Positions 17,249-26,478 of a stretch of 64,000 nt of DNA are shown here, one piece after another. A model generated the notes under the pieces. That model was not told the DNA's origin. It searched no databases and saw nothing but the letters and a program-made list of their open reading frames with translations. The stretch spans positions 193,046 to 257,045 of the forward strand of contig NZ_BNAS01000004.1 of NCBI RefSeq assembly GCF_014653785.1, written 5' to 3'. Each line of letters begins with the position of its first letter. The first letter of the stretch is position 1. The DNA comes from Promicromonospora soli. Lineage in GTDB: Bacteria > Actinomycetota > Actinomycetes > Actinomycetales > Cellulomonadaceae. Made by a program: the position numbers and the translations under genes.

Positions 17249-18028
17249 ATGACGACACTTCCGAGCTGCTCCGCCGGCCGTGCCCGCCCCGGTGCCCGCG
17301 ATCGAACCGGCGGTCGAGCGCGCATCACTGGTCGAACCCGCCGTCGAGCGTGTGGTCGAACCCGCACCGTTGCCCTGACGGTGCTGTGCACCGTCGCCCT
17401 GATCGCCCTCACGGCGACCGGGCCTGCCGCCGCACTGCGCTCGGGGCCGGACGTCGCCATCCCCGCGAGCATCGACCGCACGCGCGCGCCGGCCGACGAC
17501 TCCCGGGTGGGCCCGGTCGACGCTCCCCGGGCGGGCGTCTCGCGGGCCGATGCTCCGCAACCCGGCACAGAGCCGACCGGTTACGTGCCGCCGGTGCCCG
17601 GTGCGGACCCGCCGTCCGGCGTCGAGCGCCGGTTCGATCCGCCGGAGCACGAGTGGGGAGCCGGACATCGCGGTGTGGACCTGACCGCGCCTGCGGGCTC
17701 GCGCGTGCTGGCTCCTGGCGCCGGTGTCGTGACGTTCGCCGGACAGGTCGCGCGGCGCGGGGTCGTGGTGGTCACCCACCCGGACGGCCTGCGGTCGAGC
17801 CTGGAGCCGGTCGCGGCGTCCGTGCCGGTCGGGATGGCAGTCACCGCGGGTACGGCGATCGGCGTCGTCGAGAGCGGGCCTGCGGGCGGCAGCGGTGGAG
17901 ATGGCACGACGCCGAACCACTGCGCGCCCAGCTCGTGCGTGCACTGGGGTGTGCGACGGGGCGAGCGCTACATCGACCCGCTGTCCCTGCTGGACCGCCC
18001 GACGATCGTGCTGCTCCCCGACCGCTGA
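17249..18028 (+). CDS. M23 family (LytM-like) peptidase, exported
   Basis: The 259-residue protein has an Arg-rich N-terminus, a hydrophobic segment (TVALTVLCTVALIALTATG, about 41-59) that acts as signal peptide or anchor, a Pro-rich linker, and a C-terminal peptidase M23 domain. The first zinc motif HxxxD is present as HRGVD. The second, normally HxH, reads CVHWGVR, so the first His is Cys and only one His remains. That form is frequent in actinobacterial M23 proteins next to xerC/rpsB, which may lack hydrolase activity or act as amidase regulators. It is the only plus-strand gene in this stretch and ends 2 nt before the convergent xerC stop. A role in cell-wall remodelling is inference. Confidence 0.85.
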   Translation: MTTLPSCSAGRARPGARDRTGGRARITGRTRRRACGRTRTVALTVLCTVALIALTATGPAAALRSGPDVAIPASIDRTRAPADDSRVGPVDAPRAGVSRADAPQPGTEPTGYVPPVPGADPPSGVERRFDPPEHEWGAGHRGVDLTAPAGSRVLAPGAGVVTFAGQVARRGVVVVTHPDGLRSSLEPVAASVPVGMAVTAGTAIGVVESGPAGGSGGDGTTPNHCAPSSCVHWGVRRGERYIDPLSLLDRPTIVLLPDR

Positions 18029-18030
18029 GC

Positions 18031-18984
18031 TCAGGCGCGCGGGAAGGCCTGGGCGTAGACGCTGCGCAGCCGCTCGGCGTCCACGTGGGTGTAGCGCTGG
18101 GTGGTCGCGAGGTTCGCGTGGCCCAGCACCTCCTGCACCGCGCGCAGGTCGGAGCCGCCCTGCAGCAGGTGGGTAGCGGCGGAGTGGCGCAGGGCGTGCG
18201 GCGCGACGTCGTCGACGCCCGCCTGGGCCGCGAGGCGGTGCACGGCCTCGCGCACCTGGCGCTGGCCCCAGCGTCCGCCGCGCTCCCCCACGAGAAACGC
18301 GTCGCCGGTCGTGGCCGTGGCCAGCACGGGCCGTCCGTCGGCCAGCCAGGCGTCCACGGAACGCGCGGCCGGGATGCCGAACGGCACCACCCGCTCCTTG
18401 CCGCCCTTGCCGAGCACCCGCACGAGCCGGTCCCGGGAGTCCACGTGCCCGACGTCGACGGATACCAGCTCACCCACGCGGATCCCCGCGCCGTACAGCA
18501 GCTCCGCGGCGACCCACGAACGCAGGGCCGCCGGCCGTGCCGCCTCGTCGGCGTCGTCCGCGGCGGCCCGCGCGCCGTCGAGCAGACGGCTGGCCGCGTC
18601 CACGTCGAGCACGGTGGGCAGGGTGCGCGGCACCTTCGGGCTCGCGAGGCGGGCCGAGGGGTCCACGGGCACCAGCCCCGTGCGGTGCGCCCAGCGCAGG
18701 AACGCGCGCGCGGAGGCGCCACGGCGGGCGAGCGTGGAGCGCGCGAGCCCCCGGTCCGACTGGGACGCGAGCCACCCACGCAGCAGCGTGAGGTCGATGG
18801 CGTCGAGACGCGTGCTGCCATGCCGCGTCGCGTACCGGAGGAGATCGGTCACGTCCGCTACGTAGGCGCGCCGAGTGTGAGCGGAGTGCCCGCGCTGGGC
18901 GTGCAGGTAGCTGGCGAACCGGGACACGGCGTCGGAAAGCTGCTCGGGCAGTCGAGGCAAGCCGGACAGGTCGGTAAGGTCCAC
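18031..18984 (-). CDS. xerC: Tyrosine recombinase XerC
   Basis: XerC acts with XerD at dif to resolve chromosome dimers before division. The 317-residue protein has an N-terminal SAM-like DNA-binding domain (SDAVSRFASYLHAQRGHSAHT) and a C-terminal catalytic domain. All key residues are visible: Arg in GAGIRVGELVSVD, Lys in GKGGKERVVPFG, HxxR in HALRHSAATHLL, His in LGHANLATTQ, and the nucleophilic Tyr in RYTHVD. It lies downstream of dprA, a usual neighbour in actinobacteria, so it is the housekeeping XerC and not a mobile integrase. A separate XerD would be elsewhere. Confidence 0.94.
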   Translation of the reverse strand: MDLTDLSGLPRLPEQLSDAVSRFASYLHAQRGHSAHTRRAYVADVTDLLRYATRHGSTRLDAIDLTLLRGWLASQSDRGLARSTLARRGASARAFLRWAHRTGLVPVDPSARLASPKVPRTLPTVLDVDAASRLLDGARAAADDADEAARPAALRSWVAAELLYGAGIRVGELVSVDVGHVDSRDRLVRVLGKGGKERVVPFGIPAARSVDAWLADGRPVLATATTGDAFLVGERGGRWGQRQVREAVHRLAAQAGVDDVAPHALRHSAATHLLQGGSDLRAVQEVLGHANLATTQRYTHVDAERLRSVYAQAFPRA

Positions 18985-19037
18985 GTTTGCCAGTGTGCAG
19001 CTCGCCCGCCGCAGGGTGAAGAAGGCGCGCCGCCCGT

Positions 19038-20408
19038 TCAGCGCCTGCGCCAGCCACCGTCCTTCCGCTCGGCCAGGCCCATCAGCTCCAGCAGCCCGAG
19101 CGCCCCGGTCGCCTCGCCGAGCGCGAGCCCCGCGACACGAGCGATCGAGCGTTCGTGCGCCGGCCTCCGCACGGGCAGGGCGTCGAGCACCGCCTTGCCC
19201 GCGGCGTCGAGGTCATCGCCCGGCCGCGTCTCGCCTCGCCGCTCCGGTGCCGACTCCCCCACGTGCCCGACCAGCTCGGCGGCCTCGGCGGCGTCGGTGA
19301 CGCACACGGCGGCGCCGCGACGCAGCAGCTCGTGACAGCCCGCGGACGCCATCGACGTGACCGGCCCCGGCACCGCACCCAGCGGGCGCAGCAGGGCCGC
19401 CGCATGGTTGGCCGTGGAGAGCGCGCCGGAGCGCAGCGACGCCTCGACCACCACCGTGCCTGCCGTGAGCGCGGCGATGAGCCGGTTCCGCTTGAGGAAC
19501 CGCTGCTTGCCCGGCGCCGAACCGGGAGGCGCCTCGCTCACCACGGCGCCCTGCTCGATGGCGCGCAGCAGCAGGTAGGTATTGCTCGCGGGGTACAGCC
19601 GGTCGACGCCCCCCGCCAGGAACGCCACGGTCGGCGACCCGGACACCAGCGCGCCGCGGTGCGCCTCCGCATCGATCCCGTTGGCGCCGCCCGAGACCAC
19701 CGTGAACCCGCGGTCGGCCAGGCCGCACGCCAGGTTGCGCGTCACGCGGATGCCGTACTCGGTGCAGGCACGCGATCCGACCAGCGACGCCGAGCGCGCC
19801 GCCAGCCGGGCCAGGTCGGGGTCACCGCGCACCCACAGCGCCAGGGGCGCGGTGGCGCCGAGGCCGCTGAGAGCCGTCGGCCAGCGGGGGTCGTCCGGTG
19901 CCAGAAAGGTGCCGCCGTACCGGCCGAGCACGGCGAGCTCGCCCTCGGGATCGAGGCGCTCGAGCCGGGGCGCCCAGCGCCGCACGGCCGCGGCGACCAG
20001 CCCGGCGGCGCGTGTCCCGGACACCGGCGGGCCCTCGCCGACCGGCCCGAGCAGCCGCCCCGGCGCGTCGGTCGGGCGGGCCGGGGCCCAGTTCGCGCCC
20101 GAAGCCGCACCCTCACCCGACGCCGGGCCCGCACCCGTGCCATGCGCCGAGCCCGCACCCGGATCGGCACCCGCCCCCAGCAGGCCGCCACCACCGATCC
20201 GCCGGAGCGCGGCGCCGGACCGCTCGGGATCCCGGGCGGCGTCGACCAGCCAGTCGAGCGCGTCGACGGGCCCGAGATGCCCCACCAGGGCGCCGGCCAC
20301 GGGATCACCGGGCTCGGCGATCCGGCTCCACGCAGCCCGCGCCAGCACCGGGTCGCGGGTGTCGAACCGCAGCCCCGTACGTGGCAGCTCGAAGAGCGGC
20401 TCAGCCAT
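19038..20408 (-). CDS. dprA: DNA-processing protein DprA
   Basis: DprA binds single-stranded DNA and loads RecA in natural transformation; in many non-competent actinobacteria it is kept with an unclear role. The Rossmann-like core is intact: SLVGSRACTEYG, then RGFTVVSGGANGIDAEAHRGAL, FLAGGVDRLYPASN, and FLKRNRLIAALTAGTVVVEA. A winged-helix-like C-terminal region follows. The 456-residue length is above the family norm because of an N-terminal extension with a low-complexity Gly/Ala/Pro segment around residues 75-110. The ATG at 20408 has GGGAGG 5 nt upstream and overlaps the comM stop. The yraN, comM and dprA genes form a coupled run. Confidence 0.94.
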   Translation of the reverse strand: MAEPLFELPRTGLRFDTRDPVLARAAWSRIAEPGDPVAGALVGHLGPVDALDWLVDAARDPERSGAALRRIGGGGLLGAGADPGAGSAHGTGAGPASGEGAASGANWAPARPTDAPGRLLGPVGEGPPVSGTRAAGLVAAAVRRWAPRLERLDPEGELAVLGRYGGTFLAPDDPRWPTALSGLGATAPLALWVRGDPDLARLAARSASLVGSRACTEYGIRVTRNLACGLADRGFTVVSGGANGIDAEAHRGALVSGSPTVAFLAGGVDRLYPASNTYLLLRAIEQGAVVSEAPPGSAPGKQRFLKRNRLIAALTAGTVVVEASLRSGALSTANHAAALLRPLGAVPGPVTSMASAGCHELLRRGAAVCVTDAAEAAELVGHVGESAPERRGETRPGDDLDAAGKAVLDALPVRRPAHERSIARVAGLALGEATGALGLLELMGLAERKDGGWRRR

Positions 20409-21948
20409 GGTCGCCTCCCGTGCGCAGCAGCCGCGCATTCCCGACGTCGGACACCGTGGGGGCCGCGCGCCCCGCGAGGTCGGCGATGGTCCAGGCCATC
20501 CGCAGCACCCGGTCCACGCCGCGCAGGCTCAGCGTCCCCGCGGTCAGGGCGGTCTCGATCGGAGCGAGCAGGCCGGGGTGCGGCCTGAGCAGGTCACGCA
20601 GGAACCGCCCCGGCATCTCCGCGTTGGTGGACCAGGGCGTGTCGGCCAGCCGAGCCCGTGCGGCCTCCCGCGCGGCGAGCACCCGGGCGGCAACGGACGA
20701 CGTCGGCTCGGACGTGCCCTCCACCCGCTCGACCCGGTCGACGGGATGCACCTCGACCTGCACGTCCACCCTGTCCAGCAGCGGCCCCGACAGCCGCGCG
20801 AAGTACCGGCGCCGCACCGTGGGTGAGCATGTGCACTCCAGCCCCTTGCCGATGGCGAGCCCGCACGGGCACGGGTTGGCCGCCAGGACGAGCTGGAACC
20901 GAGCCGGGTAGCGCGCCGCGCCGCCCGACCGGTGGATCACCAGCTCGCCCTGCTCCAGCGGCTGCCGAAGGGTCTCCAGCACCTTGCTCCCGAACTCTGG
21001 CGCCTCGTCCAGGAAGAGCACTCCGCGGTGCGCCCGCGACACCGCACCCGGGCGCGGGATGCCGGATCCGCCGCCCACCACCGCCGCCTGCGTCGCGGTG
21101 TGGTGCGGGTCCTCGAACGGCGGCCGACGGATCAGTCCCCCGCCCGGGTCGAACGTGCCCGCCACCGAGTGCACGGCCGTGACCTCGACAGCCTCCCGGT
21201 CGGTGAGGTCGGGGAGGATCCCCGGCAGGCGGGAGGCCAGCATGGTCTTGCCCGCGCCCGGCGGGCCGACGAGCAGCAGGTGGTGGCCGCCGGCGGCCGC
21301 CACCTCAAGGGCTGCGCGAGGCCGCTCCTGCCCCACGACGTCGGCCAGGTCGCCCGGCAGGCGAGCGGACAGCGCGGAGCGGGTGGGCCGCACGGCCACC
21401 ACCTCACGCACCAGCTCCGGCGGCCCGCCGTGCAGGGCCACCACCTCGGCCAGGCTCGCCGCGCCCACGACCCGGGCACCCGGCACCAGCCGCGCCTCGT
21501 CGAGGTCCCCGGCCGCCACGACGACGTCCGGATAACCCGCGTCGACGGCCGCTGCAACGGTCGGCAGCACCCCGCGCACCGGCTGGATGCGCCCGTCGAG
21601 CCCGAGCTCGCCCAGGTGCACCACCCGGTCGAGCCCCACCCTGCTCAGCCCGGCGGACGACGGCCCCTCCGCTCCCGCGAGGATCGCCACGGCGATGGCC
21701 AGGTCGTACGCGCTGCCCTGCTTGCGCAGCGACGCGGGCGACAAGTTCACGGTGATCTTCTTGACGGGCCAGTGCAGCCCCGTGGACGTCACCGCTGCCC
21801 GCACCCGGTCACGTGACTCGCTCAGGGCGGCGTCCGGCAGCCCCACCAGCGTGAACCCCGGGACCGACGCTGCGAGGTGCGCCTGCACCTCCACCACGTG
21901 CCCCTGCATCCCGACGAGCGACACCGCCCGCGTGGTCGCGATACCCAT
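20401..21948 (-). CDS. comM: YifB/ComM family Mg-chelatase-like AAA ATPase
   Basis: ComM/YifB proteins are hexameric AAA+ helicases promoting branch migration during recombination of incoming DNA in naturally competent bacteria. The 515-residue protein has an N-terminal Lon-protease-like fold region (MQGHVVEVQAHLAASVPGF, and VNLSPASLRKQGSAYDLAIA). The ATPase domain has Walker A GPPGAGKTM and a Walker B-like HRGVLFLDEAPEF. The C-terminal portion contains CPCG and CTCSP, a conserved Cys-rich element of the family. The start at 21948 overlaps the yraN stop (TGATG); the upstream open frame is a shadow of yraN. It is coupled to dprA downstream. Confidence 0.93.
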   Translation of the reverse strand: MGIATTRAVSLVGMQGHVVEVQAHLAASVPGFTLVGLPDAALSESRDRVRAAVTSTGLHWPVKKITVNLSPASLRKQGSAYDLAIAVAILAGAEGPSSAGLSRVGLDRVVHLGELGLDGRIQPVRGVLPTVAAAVDAGYPDVVVAAGDLDEARLVPGARVVGAASLAEVVALHGGPPELVREVVAVRPTRSALSARLPGDLADVVGQERPRAALEVAAAGGHHLLLVGPPGAGKTMLASRLPGILPDLTDREAVEVTAVHSVAGTFDPGGGLIRRPPFEDPHHTATQAAVVGGGSGIPRPGAVSRAHRGVLFLDEAPEFGSKVLETLRQPLEQGELVIHRSGGAARYPARFQLVLAANPCPCGLAIGKGLECTCSPTVRRRYFARLSGPLLDRVDVQVEVHPVDRVERVEGTSEPTSSVAARVLAAREAARARLADTPWSTNAEMPGRFLRDLLRPHPGLLAPIETALTAGTLSLRGVDRVLRMAWTIADLAGRAAPTVSDVGNARLLRTGGDHG

Positions 21949-22379
21949 CAGGCCACCGACTCGAGGTGCTCGACGACTGCGCGCCCCTGCTCCTGCAGCG
22001 TCACCGCGACCACGTCGATACGGATCGCGCCGAAGCGCGGGCGGGTCTCGGGCAGTACCGGCGCCTGGCTGCCCGGCGCCGCGCCCTCCTGCAGCCGCGC
22101 CGCGGCGGGGCGTTCCCGGAAGACGGTGAGCCACTGCCCCGTCAGCCGTTTGATGCGCGCCAGCTTGCGTGGCGTGACCGCCTCCGCCGGATGTCCGAAC
22201 CCCAGGCTCGACCGGGTCTTGACCTCGACCACCACGAGCACGTCGCCGTCGAGGGCGACGATGTCGAGCTCCCCGTCCTTGCCGCGCCAGTTGGTGTCGA
22301 GCACCTGCCAGCCACGCGCCTCCACGTGCCGCAGCGCAACCCGCTCGCCGTACCGGCCCACGCCGTCTTTCTTCGCCAT
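21948..22379 (-). CDS. UPF0102 (YraN) family predicted endonuclease
   Basis: The 143-residue protein belongs to the YraN/UPF0102 family with a restriction-endonuclease-like fold. It shows GRYGERVALRHVEARGW, then the nuclease-type core DGELDIVALDGDVLVVVEVKTRSS (D-x(n)-ExK). A linker (RPAAARLQEGAAPGS) precedes the final RFDVVAV-like element, here IRIDVVAVTL. Activity is unproven for most members. I chose the ATG at 22379 because GGAGGTG lies 6-7 nt upstream; an ATG 15 nt earlier is possible. It starts the coupled yraN-comM-dprA run. Confidence 0.9.
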   Translation of the reverse strand: MAKKDGVGRYGERVALRHVEARGWQVLDTNWRGKDGELDIVALDGDVLVVVEVKTRSSLGFGHPAEAVTPRKLARIKRLTGQWLTVFRERPAAARLQEGAAPGSQAPVLPETRPRFGAIRIDVVAVTLQEQGRAVVEHLESVA

Positions 22380-22547
22380 CGCGTCCACCTCCATGACCAG
22401 CCTTGGTCACGGCAGGGCCGTCCGACGGCGCTCGCGGGCTCACCTGTGCACAGATCGACGATCCACAGGGCCGGCGTAGCGCTCGGACCGCTGGAATCTC
22501 GTCACGAGGGTCTGTGCGAGCCTCCGACGAGCTTCAGCCGGTCGGCC

Positions 22548-22847
22548 TCAGAGCGCCAGCTCGGCCTTCGCCAGCTCCTCGACGTTCACGTCCTTGAACG
22601 TCACGACGCGCACCGACTTCACGAAGCGCGCCGAGCGGTAGACGTCCCACACCCAGGCATCGCCGAGCCGCAGCTCGAAGTACACCTCGCCCGCGGCGGA
22701 CCGCACCTGAAGGTCCACCTGGTTGGCCAGGTAGAACCGGCGTTCGGTCTCCACCACATAGGAGAACAGGCCCACCACGTCGCGGTATTCGCGATAGAGC
22801 GCGAGCTCCATCTCGGTCTCGTAGTTCTCGAGGTCTTCGGCGCTCAC
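22548..22847 (-). CDS. DUF2469 family protein
   Basis: The 99-residue protein is a full-length DUF2469 member, a family restricted to Actinobacteria and nearly always found between rnhB and yraN, as here. It reads MSAEDLENYETEMELALYREYRDVVGLFSYVVETERRFYL-type sequence, then VYFELRLGDAWVWDVYR. There is no signal peptide or membrane helix, and the function is unknown. Its start lies 7 nt after the rnhB stop, so co-transcription with lepB-rnhB is likely. The 168 nt between it and yraN hold no gene that I can see. Confidence 0.93.
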   Translation of the reverse strand: MSAEDLENYETEMELALYREYRDVVGLFSYVVETERRFYLANQVDLQVRSAAGEVYFELRLGDAWVWDVYRSARFVKSVRVVTFKDVNVEELAKAELAL

Positions 22848-22854
22848 GACGACA

Positions 22855-23556
22855 TCATCCCACCGACGCAGGCGTTCCGGGCAGGTTCCAGGACCTGCGG
22901 TGCTGCGGCGTCGGCCCGTACAGCCCGAGGGCGTCCATGTGCGCCTGCGCGCTGTAGCCCTTGTTCTGGTCCCACGCGTACTCGGGGTGCTGCTTCGCCA
23001 GCTCGACCAGGATCGCGTCGCGCTCGACCTTGGCCAGCACGCTGGCGGCGGCCACGGACGTGCACGTCATGTCGGCCTTGATGAGGGTCCGCACCGTGGG
23101 CAGCGGGTCGTCGGCCACCGCGAGGGCTTCCGCGGCAGCGAACAGGTCCAGGTCCAGCGCCGGGGTCGAGAGCCAGTCGTGCTGTCCGTCCAGCACGACG
23201 ACGTCGATGGCGCCGCACTGGAGCCGCACCTGCGCGAGCGCGCGCCGCCCCGCCGTCCGGAGCGCCGCGATGATGCCGAGCTCGTCGATCTCGGCCGGGC
23301 TCGCGTGGCCCACTGCCCAGGCCACCGCCCAGCGCCGGACGGCCGGCGCGATGGCCTCGCGCGCGATCGGCGTCAGCAGCTTCGAGTCGGCGACGCCCTT
23401 GGGCCCGGTGCGGGTACCGGCGTCGACCACCACGACGCCCACGCTGACCGGGCCCGCGAGGGCCCCGCGCCCCACCTCGTCCATACCCGCCACGAGGCGG
23501 GCGCCTGAGGCGAGGAGCGCCCGTTCCTGTCGCAGCGTGGGCACCTTGCGCACCAC
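22855..23556 (-). CDS. rnhB: Ribonuclease HII
   Basis: RNase HII cuts RNA in RNA-DNA hybrids and starts removal of misincorporated ribonucleotides. The 233-residue protein carries the family signature [15 protein letters not shown], whose Asp and Glu bind metal. Further landmarks are KGVADSKLL, the catalytic Asp in VVLDGQHD, the Asp in [19 protein letters not shown], and [16 protein letters not shown]. The start lies directly against the lepB stop, so they are probably co-transcribed. Confidence 0.96.
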   Translation of the reverse strand: MVRKVPTLRQERALLASGARLVAGMDEVGRGALAGPVSVGVVVVDAGTRTGPKGVADSKLLTPIAREAIAPAVRRWAVAWAVGHASPAEIDELGIIAALRTAGRRALAQVRLQCGAIDVVVLDGQHDWLSTPALDLDLFAAAEALAVADDPLPTVRTLIKADMTCTSVAAASVLAKVERDAILVELAKQHPEYAWDQNKGYSAQAHMDALGLYGPTPQHRRSWNLPGTPASVG

Positions 23557-24375
23557 CTACTTGCTCGCGGTGGGCGAGTCCGGAACCGCGCCGAAGACGG
23601 CGTCCGGGCGGCTGTGCCAGTCCAGCCGGTCCAGCGGCCACACGGTCGCGAACGCAGTGCCTACGACGTTGTCGACGGGCACGAACCCGCCGCCCGGCTT
23701 ACCGCGGTTGTACCGCGAGTCCTGCGAGTTCTGGCGGTTGTCACCCATGACCCACAGCATGTCCGCGGGCACGGTGACGTCGAACGGGTCCTGGCTCGGG
23801 ACCGATCCTGGCTTGATGTACGTCTCGTCGACCGGCGTGCCGTTCACCGACACGCGCCCCTCCGCGTCGCAGCACACGACCTTGTCACCGGGGAGGCCGA
23901 TCAGGCGCTTGATGAGGTGGTCGCCGGTGTCCTGCGGGAGCAGCCCCACAGTCGTCAGGAGCGAGACAGCCGCGTTGCCCACCGGCCCACGGTCCGGTGC
24001 CGGGTACGGCGGCAGCCAGTCGCCCGGGTCCACGAAGACGACGATGTCCCCGTGCTCCAGGTCGAACGGGCCAGGTGTCAGGCGCGACGCCATCACGCGG
24101 TCGCCCTGCGTCAGCGTGTCCTCCATGGACGCGCTCGGGATGTAGAACGGCTGCACCAGCAGCGTCTTGATCAGCCACGACAGGATCAGCGCGCTGACCA
24201 CGATGATCGCGATCTCCTTGAGCATCGCGAGAAGGCCCGACTGCTGCTTTCTCGGCTCACGACCGTGCGCGGCCCCACCCCGACGATGCGCCCCACCGTT
24301 CCCCCACGGATCAACTGCGCTCAAGGGCGTCCCATCGGTAGGGGTGTGCGGTGCCACCCGGTCGAAACTCGTCAC
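23557..24375 (-). CDS. lepB: Signal peptidase I
   Basis: Type I signal peptidase removes signal peptides from Sec and Tat exported proteins at the outer face of the membrane. One N-terminal TM helix (EIAIIVVSALILSWLIKTLL) precedes the catalytic domain. The Ser nucleophile lies in IPSASMEDTL, the general-base Lys in LIKRLIGLPGDKV, and VMGDNRQNSQDSR is the box E motif. A Gly/Arg-rich cytoplasmic region precedes the TM helix. I chose the GTG at 24375 (272 residues), since the alternative ATG at 24453 adds residues from codons unlike the gene (GGG, ATA) without a ribosome site. It lies between rplS and rnhB, the usual actinobacterial order. Confidence 0.93.
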   Translation of the reverse strand: MTSFDRVAPHTPTDGTPLSAVDPWGNGGAHRRGGAAHGREPRKQQSGLLAMLKEIAIIVVSALILSWLIKTLLVQPFYIPSASMEDTLTQGDRVMASRLTPGPFDLEHGDIVVFVDPGDWLPPYPAPDRGPVGNAAVSLLTTVGLLPQDTGDHLIKRLIGLPGDKVVCCDAEGRVSVNGTPVDETYIKPGSVPSQDPFDVTVPADMLWVMGDNRQNSQDSRYNRGKPGGGFVPVDNVVGTAFATVWPLDRLDWHSRPDAVFGAVPDSPTASK

Positions 24376-24467
24376 GAGGGTAACTCTGTCACCTCGGAGC
24401 GTCGCCTGCGAAATAGTCGGCGGGCGAACATGAACCCCGTCGAATATCCCCACAGACCTGGGCGGGT

Positions 24468-24515
24468 ACGGCGCCGGCCGCCACCCTCGGTACGGAGGAT
24501 GGCGGCCGGTGCCGT
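24468..24515 (-). terminator. Stem-loop terminator after rplS
   Basis: GGCGCCGGCCGCC at 24470-24482 pairs with GGCGGCCGGTGCC at 24501-24513 with one G-U type step, giving a long GC stem about 22 nt after the rplS stop on the minus strand. There is no T-run. The lepB promoter should lie in the remaining sequence up to its start at 24375. Confidence 0.65.
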
Positions 24516-24537
24516 CGCGCAGAGACGCTCGGGAGCG

Positions 24538-24885
24538 TCAGTTGTCGCGCTTCTCGCGGATCTTCGCCTTCTTGCCGCGCAGCTCGCGCAGGTAGTACAG
24601 CTTCGCGCGGCGCACGTCACCGCGGGTGACGACCTCGATGGACTCGATGGTCGGCGCGTGCAGCGGGAACTTGCGCTCCACTCCCACACCGAAGCTGACC
24701 TTGCGGACCGCGAACGTCTCGCCGATCCCGCCGCCGTGGCGGGAGATCACAACGCCCTGGAACGCCTGGATACGAGAGCGGTTGCCCTCGACGACCTTGA
24801 CGTTGACCTTGACGGTGTCACCGGCGCGGAATGCCGGGATGTCGGACCGCAGCGAGGCTGCGTCGATGATGTCGAGCTTCTGCAT
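24538..24885 (-). CDS. rplS: 50S ribosomal protein L19
   Basis: L19 sits at the interface of the 30S and 50S subunits. The 115-residue protein matches the family along its length: [25 protein letters not shown]-type N-terminus, [23 protein letters not shown], then [15 protein letters not shown] and [16 protein letters not shown]. The ATG at 24885 has GGAGAG just upstream; an in-frame ATG 21 nt earlier is not needed. It is separated from trmD by 238 nt with a structured leader, so it appears to be transcribed separately from rpsP-KH-rimM-trmD. Confidence 0.98.
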   Translation of the reverse strand: MQKLDIIDAASLRSDIPAFRAGDTVKVNVKVVEGNRSRIQAFQGVVISRHGGGIGETFAVRKVSFGVGVERKFPLHAPTIESIEVVTRGDVRRAKLYYLRELRGKKAKIREKRDN

Positions 24886-25123
24886 CGTTCTCTCCGGGCC
24901 TGCCACAGGTCAGGCGCGAATCTCGTGGGCCCTGCCCCGGCTGTTGGCCGTCAGGGTCCCGGAAGGGTGTGGATGGCGGTGCGGCTTGACCCGGTCAGGG
25001 GCGGTTGCCCGCCCCGGTCGTCCCCTGTGGCAGAGACCTGACCGGCGACGCACCGACGGCCCATTCTGCCACACGAGCGTCCAGGCCGACGCGCCGAGCA
25101 GGTGTGACGTCACCCGCGGGCGT
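24886..25123 (-). promoter_or_regulatory. Structured 5' region of rplS
   Basis: This 238-nt gap holds nested pairing: CCGGTCAG (24991-24998) with CTGACCGG (25038-25045), enclosing the hairpin GGGGCGG-TTGC-CCGCCCC (24998-25015). Lying about 100-160 nt before the L19 start, this could be a regulatory leader or the trmD terminator, whose stop is at 25124. The sequence alone does not decide. Confidence 0.4.
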
Positions 25124-25906
25124 TCAGGCCCGCGCGAGCTTCCCGTCGTCGTCCGGGCCGGGCACCCAGCCGAGCTCCGCGAGCAGCGCCAGGTCGTGCT
25201 TGTCCAGGCTCGCCACGTCCAGCGCAGCGATCATGTCCGGCCGCAGCTGCGCCGTCCGCTCCAGCGCGCGGTCCCGTCGCCAGCGCTCGATCTTCGCGTG
25301 GTGCCCTGACAGCAGCACCTCCGGGATCTCGAGGTCCGCCCACGACGGCGGCTTCGTGTACACCGGGTACTCCAGCAGCCCCGCTGCACCGTGCGACTCC
25401 TCCACCAGCGAGTCCGGGTTGCCGACCATGCCGGGGATCAGCCGCGCCACGGCCTCGATCATGACCAGCGACGCGACCTCGCCGCCGTTGAGCACGTAGT
25501 CGCCGATCGAGAGCTCGTGCACCGTGACGCCGGCGTCCCGGTAGTGCTCGGCGACGCGCGCGTCGATGCCCTCGTACCGCCCGCACGCGAACACCAGCTG
25601 GTCGGCCGACGCGAGGCTCTCGGCGTGCCGCTGCGTGAACACCTCGCCTGACGGCGTCGGGAGGATCAGGCGCGCGCCCGGCTCCAGGACCTCGTCCAGG
25701 GCGGTGCCCCACACGTCCGGGCGCATCACCATGCCGGCTCCCCCGCCGAACGGGGTGTCGTCGACGGTGCGGTGCCGGTCGGTGGTCCAGCCGCGCAGGT
25801 CGTGGACGCGTAGGTCCAGCAGGCCGCGCTGCCGCGCCTTGCCCACGAGCGACAGGTCGAGCACCGACAGATAGTCCGGAAAGATCGAGACGACGTCGAC
25901 GCGCAC
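25124..25906 (-). CDS. trmD: tRNA (guanine(37)-N1)-methyltransferase
   Basis: TrmD makes m1G37 in tRNAs and prevents +1 frameshifting. It is a SPOUT methyltransferase with a trefoil knot that binds SAM as a dimer. The 260-residue protein shows [27 protein letters not shown], the knot region [16 protein letters not shown], and [22 protein letters not shown]. The C-terminal domain with [11 protein letters not shown] is complete. It starts 1 nt from the rimM stop, and the rpsP-KH-rimM-trmD order is standard. Confidence 0.98.
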   Translation of the reverse strand: MRVDVVSIFPDYLSVLDLSLVGKARQRGLLDLRVHDLRGWTTDRHRTVDDTPFGGGAGMVMRPDVWGTALDEVLEPGARLILPTPSGEVFTQRHAESLASADQLVFACGRYEGIDARVAEHYRDAGVTVHELSIGDYVLNGGEVASLVMIEAVARLIPGMVGNPDSLVEESHGAAGLLEYPVYTKPPSWADLEIPEVLLSGHHAKIERWRRDRALERTAQLRPDMIAALDVASLDKHDLALLAELGWVPGPDDDGKLARA

Positions 25907-25907
25907 G

Positions 25908-26456
25908 TCAGTCGTCTTCCCGGTCGACGACGGCGGCGTCCGCGTCCCGTGCCAGCAGGCCGCCGGGCGGGGTCAGCACCACGCGGCCGCCCGCGACGTC
26001 GACCACGGGCACGATCGCCAGGACGAACGGGACCAGCGTGCGGGCTGTGCCGCCGTCGGGCAGGCTCTCCTCGATCAGCAGCGCCTCGTGGGCCGGCTGG
26101 TACTCCAGGGTGATGACCTTGCCCACCACCGTGCCGTCGGCAAGCTCGACGCGCAGGCCCTCGAGCTCGTGCGGGTACCAGGCGTCCTCCTCGTCGGAGG
26201 CGTCCGCCTCGACGACGAGCTCGGTCCCGCGCAGGTCCTCGGCGGCGTTCCGGTCGGCGATCTCGGCGAACGTGACCAGCCACCGGCCCTGGTACTCGCG
26301 CGAGTGCGTCACCGTCAGCGGTCCGACGGCGGCCGGCACGGTCTCGAGCCGCTCCCCGACGGCGAGCCGGGTCTCCGGATCGTCCGTGCGCAGGTCGAGG
26401 GCCACCTCGCCCTTGAGCCCGTGCGCCTTACTGACGCGGGCCACGGTCAGCTGCAT
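25908..26456 (-). CDS. rimM: 16S rRNA processing protein RimM
   Basis: RimM assists maturation of the 30S head by binding S19 and pre-16S rRNA. The 182-residue protein has the N-terminal RimM domain ([20 protein letters not shown]-type opening) and a PRC-barrel C-terminal domain with [45 protein letters not shown] is the usual end of the barrel. Its stop abuts the trmD start. Between rimM and the KH gene lie about 130 nt with an interspersed repeat and a hairpin. Confidence 0.96.
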   Translation of the reverse strand: MQLTVARVSKAHGLKGEVALDLRTDDPETRLAVGERLETVPAAVGPLTVTHSREYQGRWLVTFAEIADRNAAEDLRGTELVVEADASDEEDAWYPHELEGLRVELADGTVVGKVITLEYQPAHEALLIEESLPDGGTARTLVPFVLAIVPVVDVAGGRVVLTPPGGLLARDADAAVVDREDD

Positions 26457-26478
26457 GTCACTCCTCGAAGATGAAGGT

